A DNA stretch of 64,000 nt from Panax quinquefolius (Eukaryota; Streptophyta; Magnoliopsida; Apiales; Araliaceae): assembly GCA_020205615.1 (NCBI GenBank), contig JAINUW010000192.1, positions 1 to 64,000 of the forward strand, in the 5' to 3' direction. A model generated the notes under the pieces. It made no database searches. It was not told where the DNA came from and saw only the letters and a program-made list of their open reading frames with translations. The translations under genes and the position numbers were made by a program. Numbering within the stretch: the stretch's first letter is position 1; each line of letters starts with the position of its first letter. Positions 46,642-57,241 of this stretch are shown here, in pieces.

Positions 46642-46679
<38 letters not shown>

Positions 46680-46899
46680 TCATGCCATCCTTGATCCACG
46701 CAAAAAATGCCGGCAGGTATTACGGTGGTCAAATATTTTTAATTTTTTTTAATTTTTTTTTTAAACGTGGGCCCTTGCAAGACTAAATCTTTTGAAAGAA
46801 AAAAAAACAGCCAGCCACGCCAACCACCCTAATCAGGATTCAATCTTTTGAAAAAAAAAATATGACATGTACGGTCAGCAGGTTACATAAGTATATATA

Positions 46900-46930
<31 letters not shown>

Positions 46931-47113
46931 TATATACTATATAACAGCAGCCACACGGATGTGATATAACTTGCTCCGTCCGTTTTTTTTTTTTCATAAA
47001 ATAATAATTTTATACAACAAATTATGCCCAATAAATTATTCTAAATACATACCCATACATATATAGAATCTAAATAATTAATAATTCGCATAAAGTTTGG
47101 CTCATGATACCAC
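46642..47113 (-). other. Outer Angela-like 5' leader, LTR-proximal part
   Basis: 472 bp of leader between the nested element and the outer 5' LTR. It holds an AT repeat (46642-46671), a TAA repeat (46901-46931) and the primer site at 47098-47113, where the minus strand reads GTGGTATCATGAGCCA. No ORF. A short opening on the minus strand (46840-47031) is made of the TAA repeat and is not a gene. Confidence 0.8.
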
Positions 47114-48974
47114 TGTTAGGTTTTATGAAAATCAAAGTAGCAATCAAATTGCAAAATTTAGCGGAAGCGAAATAAAATCAGATTTTAAAATTTTTCACAA
47201 ACCAATTACCCGGATCATCCTTTATGCATATTATTAATTAAACGAAGAATAAGAAATTATGAAATCATACCCTTGTAGAAACGAGCTTCCTCAGGTACGA
47301 GTTCACCTCCTACTTCTCCGCGGTCTCCTTGAATCTCCGGGTAGATTCCTTCCTTTGATCAATGTAAGCCACCCAAGTGTATGACCTCTATAAGTGATCC
47401 ACCAAAGAAGAATAATTATCAAGAAGAAGGGATATATGGCTCAAACCCTAGTTTTTCCTATCTGTATAGAAAAAGGGGGTGTACTCTCCAACTCTTGGAA
47501 TTACGTATATTTAATATCTGATATAAGACTCCTCTTATAAAGATATCATGTAACCCTATTTTAATTAAAATAAGGTATTATTTATTTAATTAAACTCTTT
47601 TAATTAAATGGGCTCCCTAATCATATTAGGGGTAATTAATTAAACTCCTTTAACTAATTTTCCTTCCTAATCCAATTAGGAATAAATGAGAGTACTTATA
47701 TTAAATTAATTCCTAAACCTTTTAGAAATTAAAATAATAATAATTATAATAATATTAATAAGACTCCTCTTATTAATTTATATTTAATATTTCTAAAATA
47801 TTAAATAATAAATATTAAGCTATTTAATTTATTCTATCACCATAGATTAAATTAAATATACTTAATATATTATTACAATTATGCCATTAACTTCTTAAAT
47901 AATTATTCTTCCTTTTATGGTGTGACCCTTTAGGTTCTCCATATTAAACCGGTTGTGAATAAATCAATTAGAACAATTCTAATCTCATTTAAATAAATAA
48001 ATTAAACAAATAATTTATTTAAATAAATAATATCTATTCTACAATAGGATAAGCCTCCCTAGCGATCAACGACTTTCCGGATAATATAGATTTCAACATT
48101 AATCATAAAAGAACCTTTGAGTAAATAGTTACCGTACAATTCAATTCTTCCACCATACAATGTCCCAATTAAATATAAGACATGGAATTCTTCATCAAGT
48201 CTTATTTTATTTAATTATATGTATTTCGATTCCTAAATGAACAACTCCTAATGAATGCAAATTAGAAACTACTTTCTAATTTCATTCCACCTTGGCCAAG
48301 GATTCCTAGGTTGTCATTTATCGAATCACATAGGACATTTCTCCTTTTACTAGAAGTGGTAGATTCTTTATTGATCATTCATTATCTTCATATATAACTT
48401 ATTACACCCAAACATACCCTTTGATATACTCTAAGAGTCTTAAGGAATAAGTCAAAGTGTAATTCATTATATATAAGATACTATCATGATCTCAAGTCTA
48501 AGGATCATTTGTACTACTATCACTACTGAGAATTCTATTGACGGGTAAGTAAAACTCTATTAGGTATTCCTTAGCGAGTCGCGTTCGGTGAACTTATTCT
48601 CTAATAAGCACCTACATACTTGCTTTAGTGTCTCCACACAAATGATCATGAGATCAATCATCCTCATCCAATGAGCAAGCAACGTATGTACCAATCTATC
48701 CGGATTCACTAATCCCCAATTTAGTAATCCAATGATTGGGAACTATTTTAGTTTTAAGCTTTCTAAGAATTTAGATCTCATTAGAATGATCATCATCATT
48801 ATTCTAAAAGCGTTGCTTAAAACTATGGGTTTATCACATATTATTAAAAAGCGACACCATGTAGATAATAAATGCCTTTAATAAATAATTCTTTTATTAA
48901 TAAATAAATAAGATTGATTACACAGTATATGCTTTATCATCATACATGATTGGCTTGTATGCATAATAATTTCA
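47114..48974 (-). repeat. Outer Angela-like 5' LTR
   Basis: Plus strand TGTTAGGTTTTATG to GCATAATAATTTCA, 1861 bp, the same length as the partner at 30432-32292. Adjacent on the left is the primer site, and on the right is CTATC, the presumed target duplication of CTAAC at 30427. Confidence 0.93.
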
Positions 48975-48980
48975 CTATCA

Positions 48981-50400
48981 ACATCATTATGAAGAAAATA
49001 ACATCCCTTGCCTCAAAATAACAGTATTTCTGATCGGAATATCGGATGTAAAGCTGAAGAAAACTTGCACTGAATAGCAACTCTCAAAGTATCTAAATAC
49101 TCACAAAATACGCTCGATAATATAGAGAGAGAAAACTAATGTTTCTGGTGTGATTTTCAATTCTAACTTAAGCGCCTATTTATAGAAAAATGCTAGAACG
49201 CCATAGGGGACAAATAATAAAATTTTATTATTTTGTTTTTTCTTCTTCCACGCACACTTTGTTGAAAAATCTAGCATGCCATTTCTGAAAAAAAAAATAA
49301 CAGCCCACATGTTTTTAAAAAACAAAAGTGGGTCCTACCCAATTTTTAATAAAAACATTTTAATTTGCGAACTTCAATAATTCATAATAAATAGCCCTTT
49401 TATCATAAATATACAAATTTTATGTCTATTCTATATGAAATCGAATTCTCTACAACTTTGTAGGTTTAAGTTCTTCCAAATTCCAAACAGAAAATATCCA
49501 AAATCCATATACGAACGATTTTCAACACCTCTATTCTGACAACATACTGATAAAATACCTCATCATTTATTCCTTCATTTATAACCACATAAAATAAATA
49601 TATCCATCATTTATATCCATATAAAAAAAATATTTTCTTATCATATAAATCAATAACTAATTATTCACAAATAATATTACAGAATCACAATTATGACAAC
49701 CAGGTCGTTCCCAGGAAAGATGGGGCTTTCCGATAAGGATTTCTCCTTTTTAAGGCGCAATTAGGTGACCAAACCCCTTTCCTAGACAGAACTTCCTTAA
49801 ACAACGCCAATAATGTTATCTAACAATATTATTCAAATAATATGAATTATTGATGTGATAATGGAGATACTGTGAAATGACAATTATTGAAACAACAATA
49901 ATATAAAATATCAACGTAGTAATTATTGAATCAATAAAATAAAATATTGAACCGTAAATACTGTAACAATTATTGAGTAGTGTCTTCTTACATAAGAATC
50001 AATAATTCAAAAATACTATGCAATACCGTGTGCTACTTTGCAACCACGTGTATTACTGTATTTTAACCACCAGGTATTCCAACAGTGTTAACGGTAACAA
50101 CTACGCTGTTATTTATAAAAACTCAAATTTGTCGTATTCTTTATATCCAAGCCAGATTTATACGTTATGGGGCCCACAAATGGTCGCTGGCATTAAATAC
50201 GAATATTCCCTAACAGCAAGAATATTCCACGACCAAACGAATATTCCCCGACAAAATGAATATTTTATAACCACTTGCTTATTTTGCAAAATTTGCACAT
50301 TTCACCCATAACCAAAGTATTATATCAAATTAATACTTTATTATTCAAAATAATAATAGAGGAAATTCAATTTCATTCATTAAAAAGTTGGGATCTTACA
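48981..50400 (-). repeat. T1 3' LTR, right fragment
   Basis: On the minus strand it starts TGTAAGATCCCAAC at 50400 and runs to about 48981, where Sirevirus and Angela DNA interrupt it. It is homologous to element A's LTR around its TATA box and in the block GGTCGTTCCCAGGAAAGATG (49699 onward). The bases CTATCA before it (48975-48980) are attributed to the Angela target duplication plus the last base of the Sirevirus LTR. The plus-strand openings at 50018 and 50275 are not genes. Confidence 0.8.
49174..49185 (-). promoter_or_regulatory. Putative T1 LTR TATA box
   Basis: The minus strand reads CTATAAATAGGC, in the same place relative to the LTR start as the TATA boxes of the other two Tekay-like LTRs (about 1.2 kb in). 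This copy belongs to the 3' LTR fragment. Confidence 0.5.
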
Positions 50401-50413
50401 ACCTTCCCTTCTT
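50401..50413 (-). other. T1 polypurine tract
   Basis: The minus strand reads AAGAAGGGAAGGT immediately before the LTR start TGTAAGATCC. Upstream is GAGGACGAAATTTC, a sequence commonly found at the end of pol in plant chromoviruses of this type. Confidence 0.8.
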
Positions 50414-51620
50414 ATGAAATTTCGTCCTCAAAATTGACGTACGTAACTAGTGTTTTGAAAAGGTGAGGATACCTCGCATTCATTTCTGATTCCAACTCCC
50501 AGGTCATTTCTTCAATAGCATGCTTGGAGGTAATGCGAGTCTATAGGCCACATTTCCTATTCGGTCAAGAATCTCAAATGGACCAATAAATCTTGGATTG
50601 AGCTTTCCTCTCTTCCCAAATCTTGTAACTCCCTTCCATGGAGCAATACGTAACAATACATGATCCCCAATATTAAATTGTACGTCCTTTCGATGAAGAT
50701 CCGCATAACTCTTTTGTCGATCTTGTGCCGTTTGTATACGTTATCGAATCGTTTGGATCTTTTCTGTAGTCATACATACCAATTCTGGTCCCAACAACGT
50801 TGCTTCTCCCACCTCATCCCAACATACTAGAGAATGACATTTTCGTCCATACAACGCCTCGAATGGAGCCATGCCTATACTTGTTTGATAACTGTTGTTG
50901 TAGGAGAATTCCACCAATGGTAGGTACTTATCCCAACTATCTTTGAAATCTAGGACACAGAGTCTTAATATATCTTCAAGAGTTTGAATAGTCCTCTCTA
51001 ATTGCCAGTCCGTTTGAGGATGGTATGTCGAACTAAAACGTAAATCCGTGCCCATAGCTTTCTGTAAGCTAACCCAAAATCGTGAAGTGAATCTTGGGTC
51101 ACGATCCGAAACTATGGACACTGGCATGCCATGAAATCTTACAATCTCATTTACGTACATACGAGCAAGAAGTTCAAGGAAATAAGTCTCCCATATAGGC
51201 AAGAAATGAGAAGACTTGGTTAATCTATCAACAATAACACAAATCGCATCTATGCCTTGAGAAACCTTGGAAAGACCCATAATGAAATCCATAGTAATGT
51301 GTTCCCACTTCCATTTTAGAATCTCAAGTGGTTGCAATGGACCCTGTGGCACTTGATGCTCCGCCTTTACACATTGACAAGTTAAACACCTCAAGATAAA
51401 CTCCACGATCACTCTTTTCATATTGCTCCACCAAAATGTATGTCGAAGATCATGATACATTTTGGTACTCCCAGGATGGATTGCAAACGGTGTGTTGTGT
51501 GCCTCCATCATGATTCTATGCTTCAAGTCAGAATCGTTAGGAACACAAAGTCTGGAGTTGACTCGAAGTATTCCTTCTTCATCAATTAATTCTTGCTTCT
51601 GGAATAACACCTTCTTTCAC
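50405..51620 (-). pseudogene. T1 integrase with chromodomain, broken
   Basis: The zinc domain is near the start (HPGSTKMYHDLRHTFWW, CLTCQ). Core blocks are HITMDFIMGLSK, IVSDRDPRFTSRFW and QTDWQLERTIQTLED; the usual DGQSERT reads DWQLERT, but D, D and E are kept. The 289-codon open part is 50741-51610. After a TAA the frame goes on with IQTAQDRQKSYADLHRK, the GPY/F-type block NPRFIGPFEILDRIG, and a chromodomain remnant EEMTWELESEMNARYPHLF at about 50460-50520 (minus). The chromodomain, which reads histone marks in related elements, identifies a chromovirus. A TGA or frame break separates it from the GPF block. Confidence 0.87.
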
Positions 51621-52978
51621 TTTCTTCTTTACACGCATCAGCTCCATGTTCGTAGCTTGAGCAACTTTAACTTTATCGATTAAAGTCGGTTCTACTCGTA
51701 TATTTGATATCATCACGTGGGTACTTGGAGCCTTTACCTCTATCTCCATCCTTTGAAAGTCATACAAAATCGACCTTTGTGTTAACAACATTGCACTCGT
51801 ACCTGCATATGATCTTCTACTCAATGCGTCATCTACCACGTTTGCTTTTCCAGGATGATATTGGATGGTATGGTTGTAATCTTTCAACAACTTGAGCCAA
51901 CGTCGTTGCCGCATATTGAGTTCCTTTTGGGTGAAGAAATATTTGAGGCTTTTATGATCTGTATAGATCTCCACTTTCTCCCCATACAGGTAATGTCTCC
52001 AGATCTTTAATGAGAAAACGACTGCTGGCAAATCCAAATCATGAGTAGGATAATTCCTCTCATATTCTTTAAGTTATCGCGAGGCATAGGCTATGACTTT
52101 CCCATGTTGCATGAGAACACATCCTAACCCTTTGCCTGAAGCATCGTTGTAGATAACAAATCCATCCGAACCAGATGGGATTGTCAGAACAGGTTCCAAA
52201 ATGAGTCTCCTCTTGAGCTCTTGGAAACTCGTCTCGCATTCCTCGTTCCATACAAATTTTGTATCTTTCCGAGTCAGCTGAGTTAACGGAGTAGCAATTC
52301 TAGAAAATCCTTCCACGAATTTCCGATAATAACCAACTAAGCCCAGAAAGCTACGTACTCCGGTCACCGACTTCAATTGCTCCCAACTTTGTATGGCTTC
52401 AATCTTCGTCGGGTCGACAAATACTCCATGTTTTGACACCACGTGCTCAAGGAATGCTACTTCCTCTAGCCAGAACTCGCATTTCTTCAGCTTGGCATAT
52501 AGCTTGTTTTCACGAAGCCTTTGTAGTACCAGCTTTAAATGGCGCTCATGATCTTCAAGACTTTTGGAATATATGAGGATGTCATCAATAAAAACAACAA
52601 TGAACTGATCCAAATATTCTTTGAATACTCGGTTCATCATTCCATGAAAGCAACAGGAGCATTAGTCTATCCAAAAGACATGACTAAGAATTCATAATGC
52701 CCGTACCGAGTTCTGAAGGCAGTCTTTGGAATATCCTTAGTTTTAATCTTCAACTGATGATATCTAGAACGAAGATCGATCTTTGAAAAGAATTGTGCTC
52801 CTTGCAACTTGTTAAACATGTCATCAATGCGAGGTAACGGATACCTATTCTTGATGGTGACATGGTTCAATTCTTGGTAGTCAATACAAAGTTGCATACT
52901 CCCGTCTTTCTTCTTTACGAATAACACAGGAGTACCCCAAGGAGATGTACTAGGATGAATAAAACTGATGTCCAACAA
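51582..52978 (-). pseudogene. T1 reverse transcriptase and RNase H, broken
   Basis: RT starts with [20 protein letters not shown] and [20 protein letters not shown], then [15 protein letters not shown] (Arg for the usual Gly), a TAG in SFGLTNAP, and the catalytic box FIDD at 52581-52592 ([13 protein letters not shown]). Thumb and connection follow: [17 protein letters not shown]. RNase H reads [19 protein letters not shown], then a TAA at about 52071 in place of CAA in the ASRQLK block, then [15 protein letters not shown] and LSRRSYAGT. The last part lies in a different frame from integrase. RT before integrase is the Ty3-gypsy order. Confidence 0.88.
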
Positions 52979-52995
52979 CTCCTGTAGTTGGACCT

Positions 52996-53745
52996 TTAAC
53001 TCTTGAAGTTAAATAGGAGCCATTCGATATGGGGTTTTAGAAATGGGCTTTGTACCAGGTTGAAGGTCAATAAAGAATTCAACTCACGTTTTGGGGGTAG
53101 ACCGGAAAGTTCTTCAGGAAATATGTCAGGAAATTCACTAACAACATAAATATTATTCAAATCTGACGTGTTTTTGTTCAAGTCTGTGACATGGGCTAAG
53201 AAAGCTTGACATCCGTTTTTCAATAAACGAATAGCTTTATGGCTTGATATGACAGTGATTGACTTTAATGGTTTGGTTGTTTGAATTCGCATAATAGGTC
53301 GGTTAGGAATATGAAAACTAATAACCTTACGAAAACAATCAATTTTAGCATGATGCGTGGTTAGCCAATCAATCCCTAAATTCACATCAAATGCAAGAAT
53401 TTTCAACGAAATAAGATCGGCAGGTAATGTGATGGTACCAACTTGAATCAAGCAAGATTTATAAATAGTAGATGTAATTAAAGTTTCTCTAAACGGAGTC
53501 TCAACAGATAAGTCAAGGTCTAATTTCTCTAGAGTCAAGTTTAAACTTTGAGCACAAGCAGGAGAGATAAAAGAATGGGTAGAACCGGTATCTAATAAGG
53601 TATAAACTTCGCAAGACTTTATGATTAGCTTACCCGTGATCACCTCATTTGTGTTCCTCGCATTTTGGGCAGTCATGACAAACGCCCTTCTAGGAACCAC
53701 CGACTTTGACTTGTCTGGGATAGCCTTTGGAGTCACCATCCCCGT
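52996..53745 (-). pseudogene. T1 protease region
   Basis: Open for 247 codons. It starts downstream of the gag knuckles with RRAFVMTAQNARNTNEVITG, a block common in Tekay-type elements, then the catalytic LLDTGSTHSFIS, with DTG at 53584-53592. Later FDVNLGIDWLTTHHAKIDC matches the usual GMDWL flap-distal block of gypsy proteases. The C-terminal end reads FPDIFPEELSGLPPKREL, the protease-RT linker. It is separated from RT by a short frameshifted stretch, so the polyprotein is broken although the protease itself is open. Confidence 0.85.
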
Positions 53746-53920
53746 TGAACTTAGTTTCGCAACTAGACAATCTCTAGCTATATGACCTTCCTATCCACAG
53801 TTGTAACACACCTTGGATTGTTGTGGGCAGTTTGGGCTGATGTGTCCCTCTTTCCCGCATTTATAACAAATGACCGGTGCTCGTTCTCCTCCCCTAGAAA
53901 TAGCTGATGTTTGTCCGGGG
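53746..53920 (-). pseudogene. T1 gag nucleocapsid (two zinc knuckles)
   Basis: The minus strand encodes [14 protein letters not shown] and then CYNCG, a TAG at 53791-53793, EGHIARDC: two CCHC knuckles, the second interrupted by the stop. The sequence upstream ([15 protein letters not shown]) joins directly and in frame to Athila integrase at about 53917. The middle of T1 gag, expected between here and 60531, is gone. Confidence 0.87.
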
Positions 53921-55022
53921 AACAAACGCAGCCGTGAATAGAACAAGAGGACTGCTTGACTTTGCACAATTTTCTGGTCGTGCCATCTTTTAATTTTTTC
54001 TTTGTATAACTTGGCATTCTCGTAGGCTTGGGGGCGGAATTTGCCGAGCTCATTTAGTTGGAGTAGCCTCTTTTCTCCTACCGCGGCTTGATCAAAATTT
54101 AGTTTCTGTATTGCCCAATAAGCATTGTGCTATAGCTCCACCGGTAAGTGACATGCCTTTCCATACAAAGTTGATACGGCGACATCCTGATTGGTGTTTT
54201 GTATGCAGTTCTGTACGCCCATAATGCGTCGTCCAATCGAAGTGACCAATCTTTTCGACTCGGATTTACAACTTTCTCCAATATCCGCTTAACTTCTCTG
54301 TTCGATACCTCGGCTTGCCCAGTAGTTTGAGGGTGATACGCTTTAGCCACCTTGTGATTGACCCCATACTTAGCCAAAAGAGCTGTAAATGACTTATTGC
54401 AGAAGTGACTGCCTTCATCACTGATTATTGCTCCTGGCGTGCCAAACCTCGTGAAAATGTTTTTCTGTAAAAAGTTGAGGACCACCTTCGCATCATTAGA
54501 TGGTAGTGCTGCAGCTTCAACCCATTTCGATACGTAATCCACTGCAAGTAGAATATACTGATTGCTCAAAGACGACGGGAATGGTCCCATGAAATCAATG
54601 CCCCATACATCAAAGATTTACACCTCAAGAATTGTTTATAGGGGCATCTCATTCCGTTTCAATATGTTTCCCACCGTTTGGCATCGATCACATGTTTTCA
54701 CAAATTGGTGGGCATCTTTGAACACCGTAGGCCAATAAAACCCGGATTGAAGAACTTTTGATGCGGTGCGCTCACTCCTGTAATGTCCACCGTACGCCGA
54801 TGAATGACATTCTTGTAATATGCTATGGACTTCACTATATGGGATACATCGTCGAATCATCTTATCGGAACATTGTTTGAATAAGTACGGTTCATCCCAC
54901 ATGTACCACTTGACATCATGCAGAAACTTCTTTTTCTGTTGTCGTGTAAGATCCGGTGGAAGCATCTTGCTTACCACATAATTCGCTAAGTCTGCATACC
55001 ACGAAAATTCTGCATTCACCAC
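53921..55022 (-). pseudogene. Athila integrase, 3'-truncated
   Basis: The zinc domain is HSSAYGGHYRSERT and CDRCQTVG (54636-55022). The core has [27 protein letters not shown] and [19 protein letters not shown], giving D, D and E (54099-54590). A frameshift near 54610 separates these parts. The C-terminal part reads [27 protein letters not shown] and [13 protein letters not shown], open from a TAG at 54130-54132 down to the junction with T1 gag near 53917. The usual Athila continuation after LFPG is missing. Confidence 0.87.
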
Positions 55023-55031
55023 AAATAACTG

Positions 55032-56509
55032 CTAATCCGGGAATGTCTCGTTGATCACGCATCTATCATCATCCTTTTTCTTCGGATTTTCCAGCCTTGA
55101 CAAATGATCAGCAACTTGATTCTCCGTCCCCTTTCTATCTTTAATTTCTAAATCAAACTCCTGAAGTAGGAGAATCCATCGGATAAGGCGTGGCTTAGCA
55201 TCTTTTTTCTTGATTAAGTACCGAATCGCCGAATGGTCCGTGTAGACTACTACCTTAGTCCCAATCAAGTATGCTCAAAATTTGTCGAACGCGTATACCA
55301 CTGCAAGCAATTCCTTTTCCGTAGTAGTGTAGTTCATTTGAGTCTTTGTGAGTGTTTTGCTTGCATAATATATGGCGTGAAACACTTTGTCTCGTCTTTG
55401 GCCCAAAACAGCCCCAACCGCGTAGTCGCTTGCATCACACATAAGATCGAATGACATTTTCCAGTCCGCTGCGACTATCACGGGGGATGTAGTTAATTTC
55501 TTCTTCAACAATTCAAACGCGAACTTGCATTCCGCAGTAAAGCTAAAAGTCGCATCCTTTTCTAAAAGACTATATAAAGGTATTGCAATCTTAGAGAAGT
55601 CTTTTATGTATCTCCGGTAGAACCCAGCATGCCCCAGAAAACTGATAATACCCTTAATTGAGCTCGGTGGAGGTAGTTTCTCGATCGTGTCCAATTTGCC
55701 TTGTCCACCTCCAACACTTGAGCCGACACCTTATGTCCCAAAATTATGCCCTCTTCAACCATGAAGTGGCATTTTTCCCAATTCAGTATGAGGTTTGTAT
55801 CCTTACACCGCTGCAATACCATGACCAGATTCTCTAAGCAAGTGTCAAAATTGTCCCCATAGACCGAGAAATTGTCCATGAAGACTTCAACGTTCTTCTC
55901 CACCATATCCGAGAAAATAGCCATCATACACCGCTAGAAAGTTACCGGTGCATTGCACAGTCCGAATGACATTCTCCTGAATGCAAAGGTGCCGTAAGGG
56001 CAAGTGAATGTTATTTTTTCTTGATCCTCAAGAGTGATAGCAATCTGATTATATCCCGAATATCCATCCAATAACCAGTAAAACTCATATCCCGCTAATC
56101 TGTCTAACATTTGATCGATAAAAGGTAGCGGGAAATGATCCTTCCGGGTTGCCTTATTCAATCTCCTGTAGTCAATGCACACCCTCCAAGCTGTTACTGT
56201 CCTTGTTGGAATTAACTCATTGTCCTCATTCTGAATTACCGTCATTCCCGCTTTCTTAGGCACACAATGAATCGGACTTACCCATTTACTGTCAGAAATT
56301 GGGTATATGACACCGACATCCAATAACTTCAGAATTTCCTTCTTGACCACTTCCTTCATGATTGGGTTAAGTCGACTTTGATGCTCCACCGATGGACTTA
56401 CGTCATCCTCCATCAGAATCTTGTGCATGCAAAATGATGGGCTAATGCCTTTTATATCCGCAATCGTCCATCCAATCGCTGATTTGTGATCCCTAAGCAC
56501 TCTCAGCAA
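55032..56509 (-). pseudogene. Athila reverse transcriptase and RNase H, broken
   Basis: RT begins at 56509 with DHKSAIGWTIADIKGISPSF, KEILKLLDVGVIYPISDSKW and WRVCIDYRRLNKATRKDHFPL. After a TAG (RMSFGLCNAPVTF ends the open part) comes VEVFMDNFSVYGD at 55871-55882, where the second catalytic Asp has become Asn. A frameshift near 55690 follows. RNase H blocks are LMCDASDYAVGAVLGQRRDK and HAIYYASKTLTKTQ, then [19 protein letters not shown] and DHLSRLENP. The FMDD-type box and SVYG are typical of Athila/Tat. Confidence 0.88.
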
Positions 56510-56518
56510 CTTTTCTTC

Positions 56519-57241
56519 CTACAATTCGTTAAGTGCAGCAGAAATAATTACAGGTAAAGAATTTAAATCGCCTAAATACGCATACCTGAGATGTTTAGGG
56601 AGTGGCTTAAGTTCCAACGTCGGTGGCTCTTCCAATGATGGTTTTAATTTTTCTGCAACTATCTCCTCGGTGTACAGAGGTTCAACCGGTGCTCTGAATC
56701 GGCTAACTCGTGGCAAAGAGTCTAGCATCTGTAATAAGTCCACAAATTCTGGGTCGTCTTTTTCTTCATCCCCCAATAAGGTTGTTTCTAACGGATCATT
56801 GATCAAACTCTTGTTAATATCTTCGCTGGTAATTTTCTCAATTAAATCCATTCGATAAAACTCTTCCTCGTCCGTAACATATTTCATGGCCTTGAACACA
56901 TTGAATTTTACTTCTTGATCTTGGACCCTCATTGTCGGTTCTCTCCTTTTTGCACGCCTATGTAAGTGTCCGTCCCGTAACAAGAAGGGTCTCCCTAGGA
57001 TGATTGGGATGTTCTTATCTTCATCGAAATCCAGTATGATAAAGTCCGCAGGGAATATGAACTTATCCACTTTTACCAAAATGTCCTCTACAATGCCTCT
57101 CGGATATGTGACTGACCTATCCGCCAACTGCAATGAAATGTTCGTAGGCTTTGGTGTAGGCAAACCCAATTCTGAATATACTGATAATGGCATCAGGTTT
57201 ATACTTGCCCCAAAATCACATAGGCACTTGTTAAAAGACAT
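56519..57241 (-). pseudogene. Athila protease region
   Basis: Open for 240 codons. The catalytic block is CLCDFGASINLMPLSVYSEL near 57180-57230, matching the LCDLGAS form used by Athila instead of DTG or DSG. Downstream NIPIILGRPFLL is the conserved ILGRPFL block. A C-terminal linker (EEDDPE-like, about 56700-56800) leads to RT. It is separated from gag and RT by frame changes. Confidence 0.85.

Larger units (their letters stand above)
30432..48974 (-). mobile_element. Outer Angela-like Ty1-copia element
   Basis: A minus-strand copia element bounded by two 1861 bp LTRs (30432-32292 and 47114-48974). Primer site at 47098-47113, polypurine tract at 32293-32305, and gag to RNase H from 36255 down to 32307. 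It flanks CTAAC (30427-30431) and CTATC (48975-48979), a 5 bp target duplication with one mismatch. Without the nested insert it is about 9.5 kb. RT wording such as KDLGEASYILGIKIYRD and QGTYIDMMLKRFSMEDSK, and long LTRs, fit the Angela lineage. All coding parts are frameshifted. Confidence 0.87.

Noticed and set aside
46840..47031. Tyr-rich 63-codon frame on the minus strand
   Set aside because: It is a translated TAA repeat in the leader of the outer Angela-like element.
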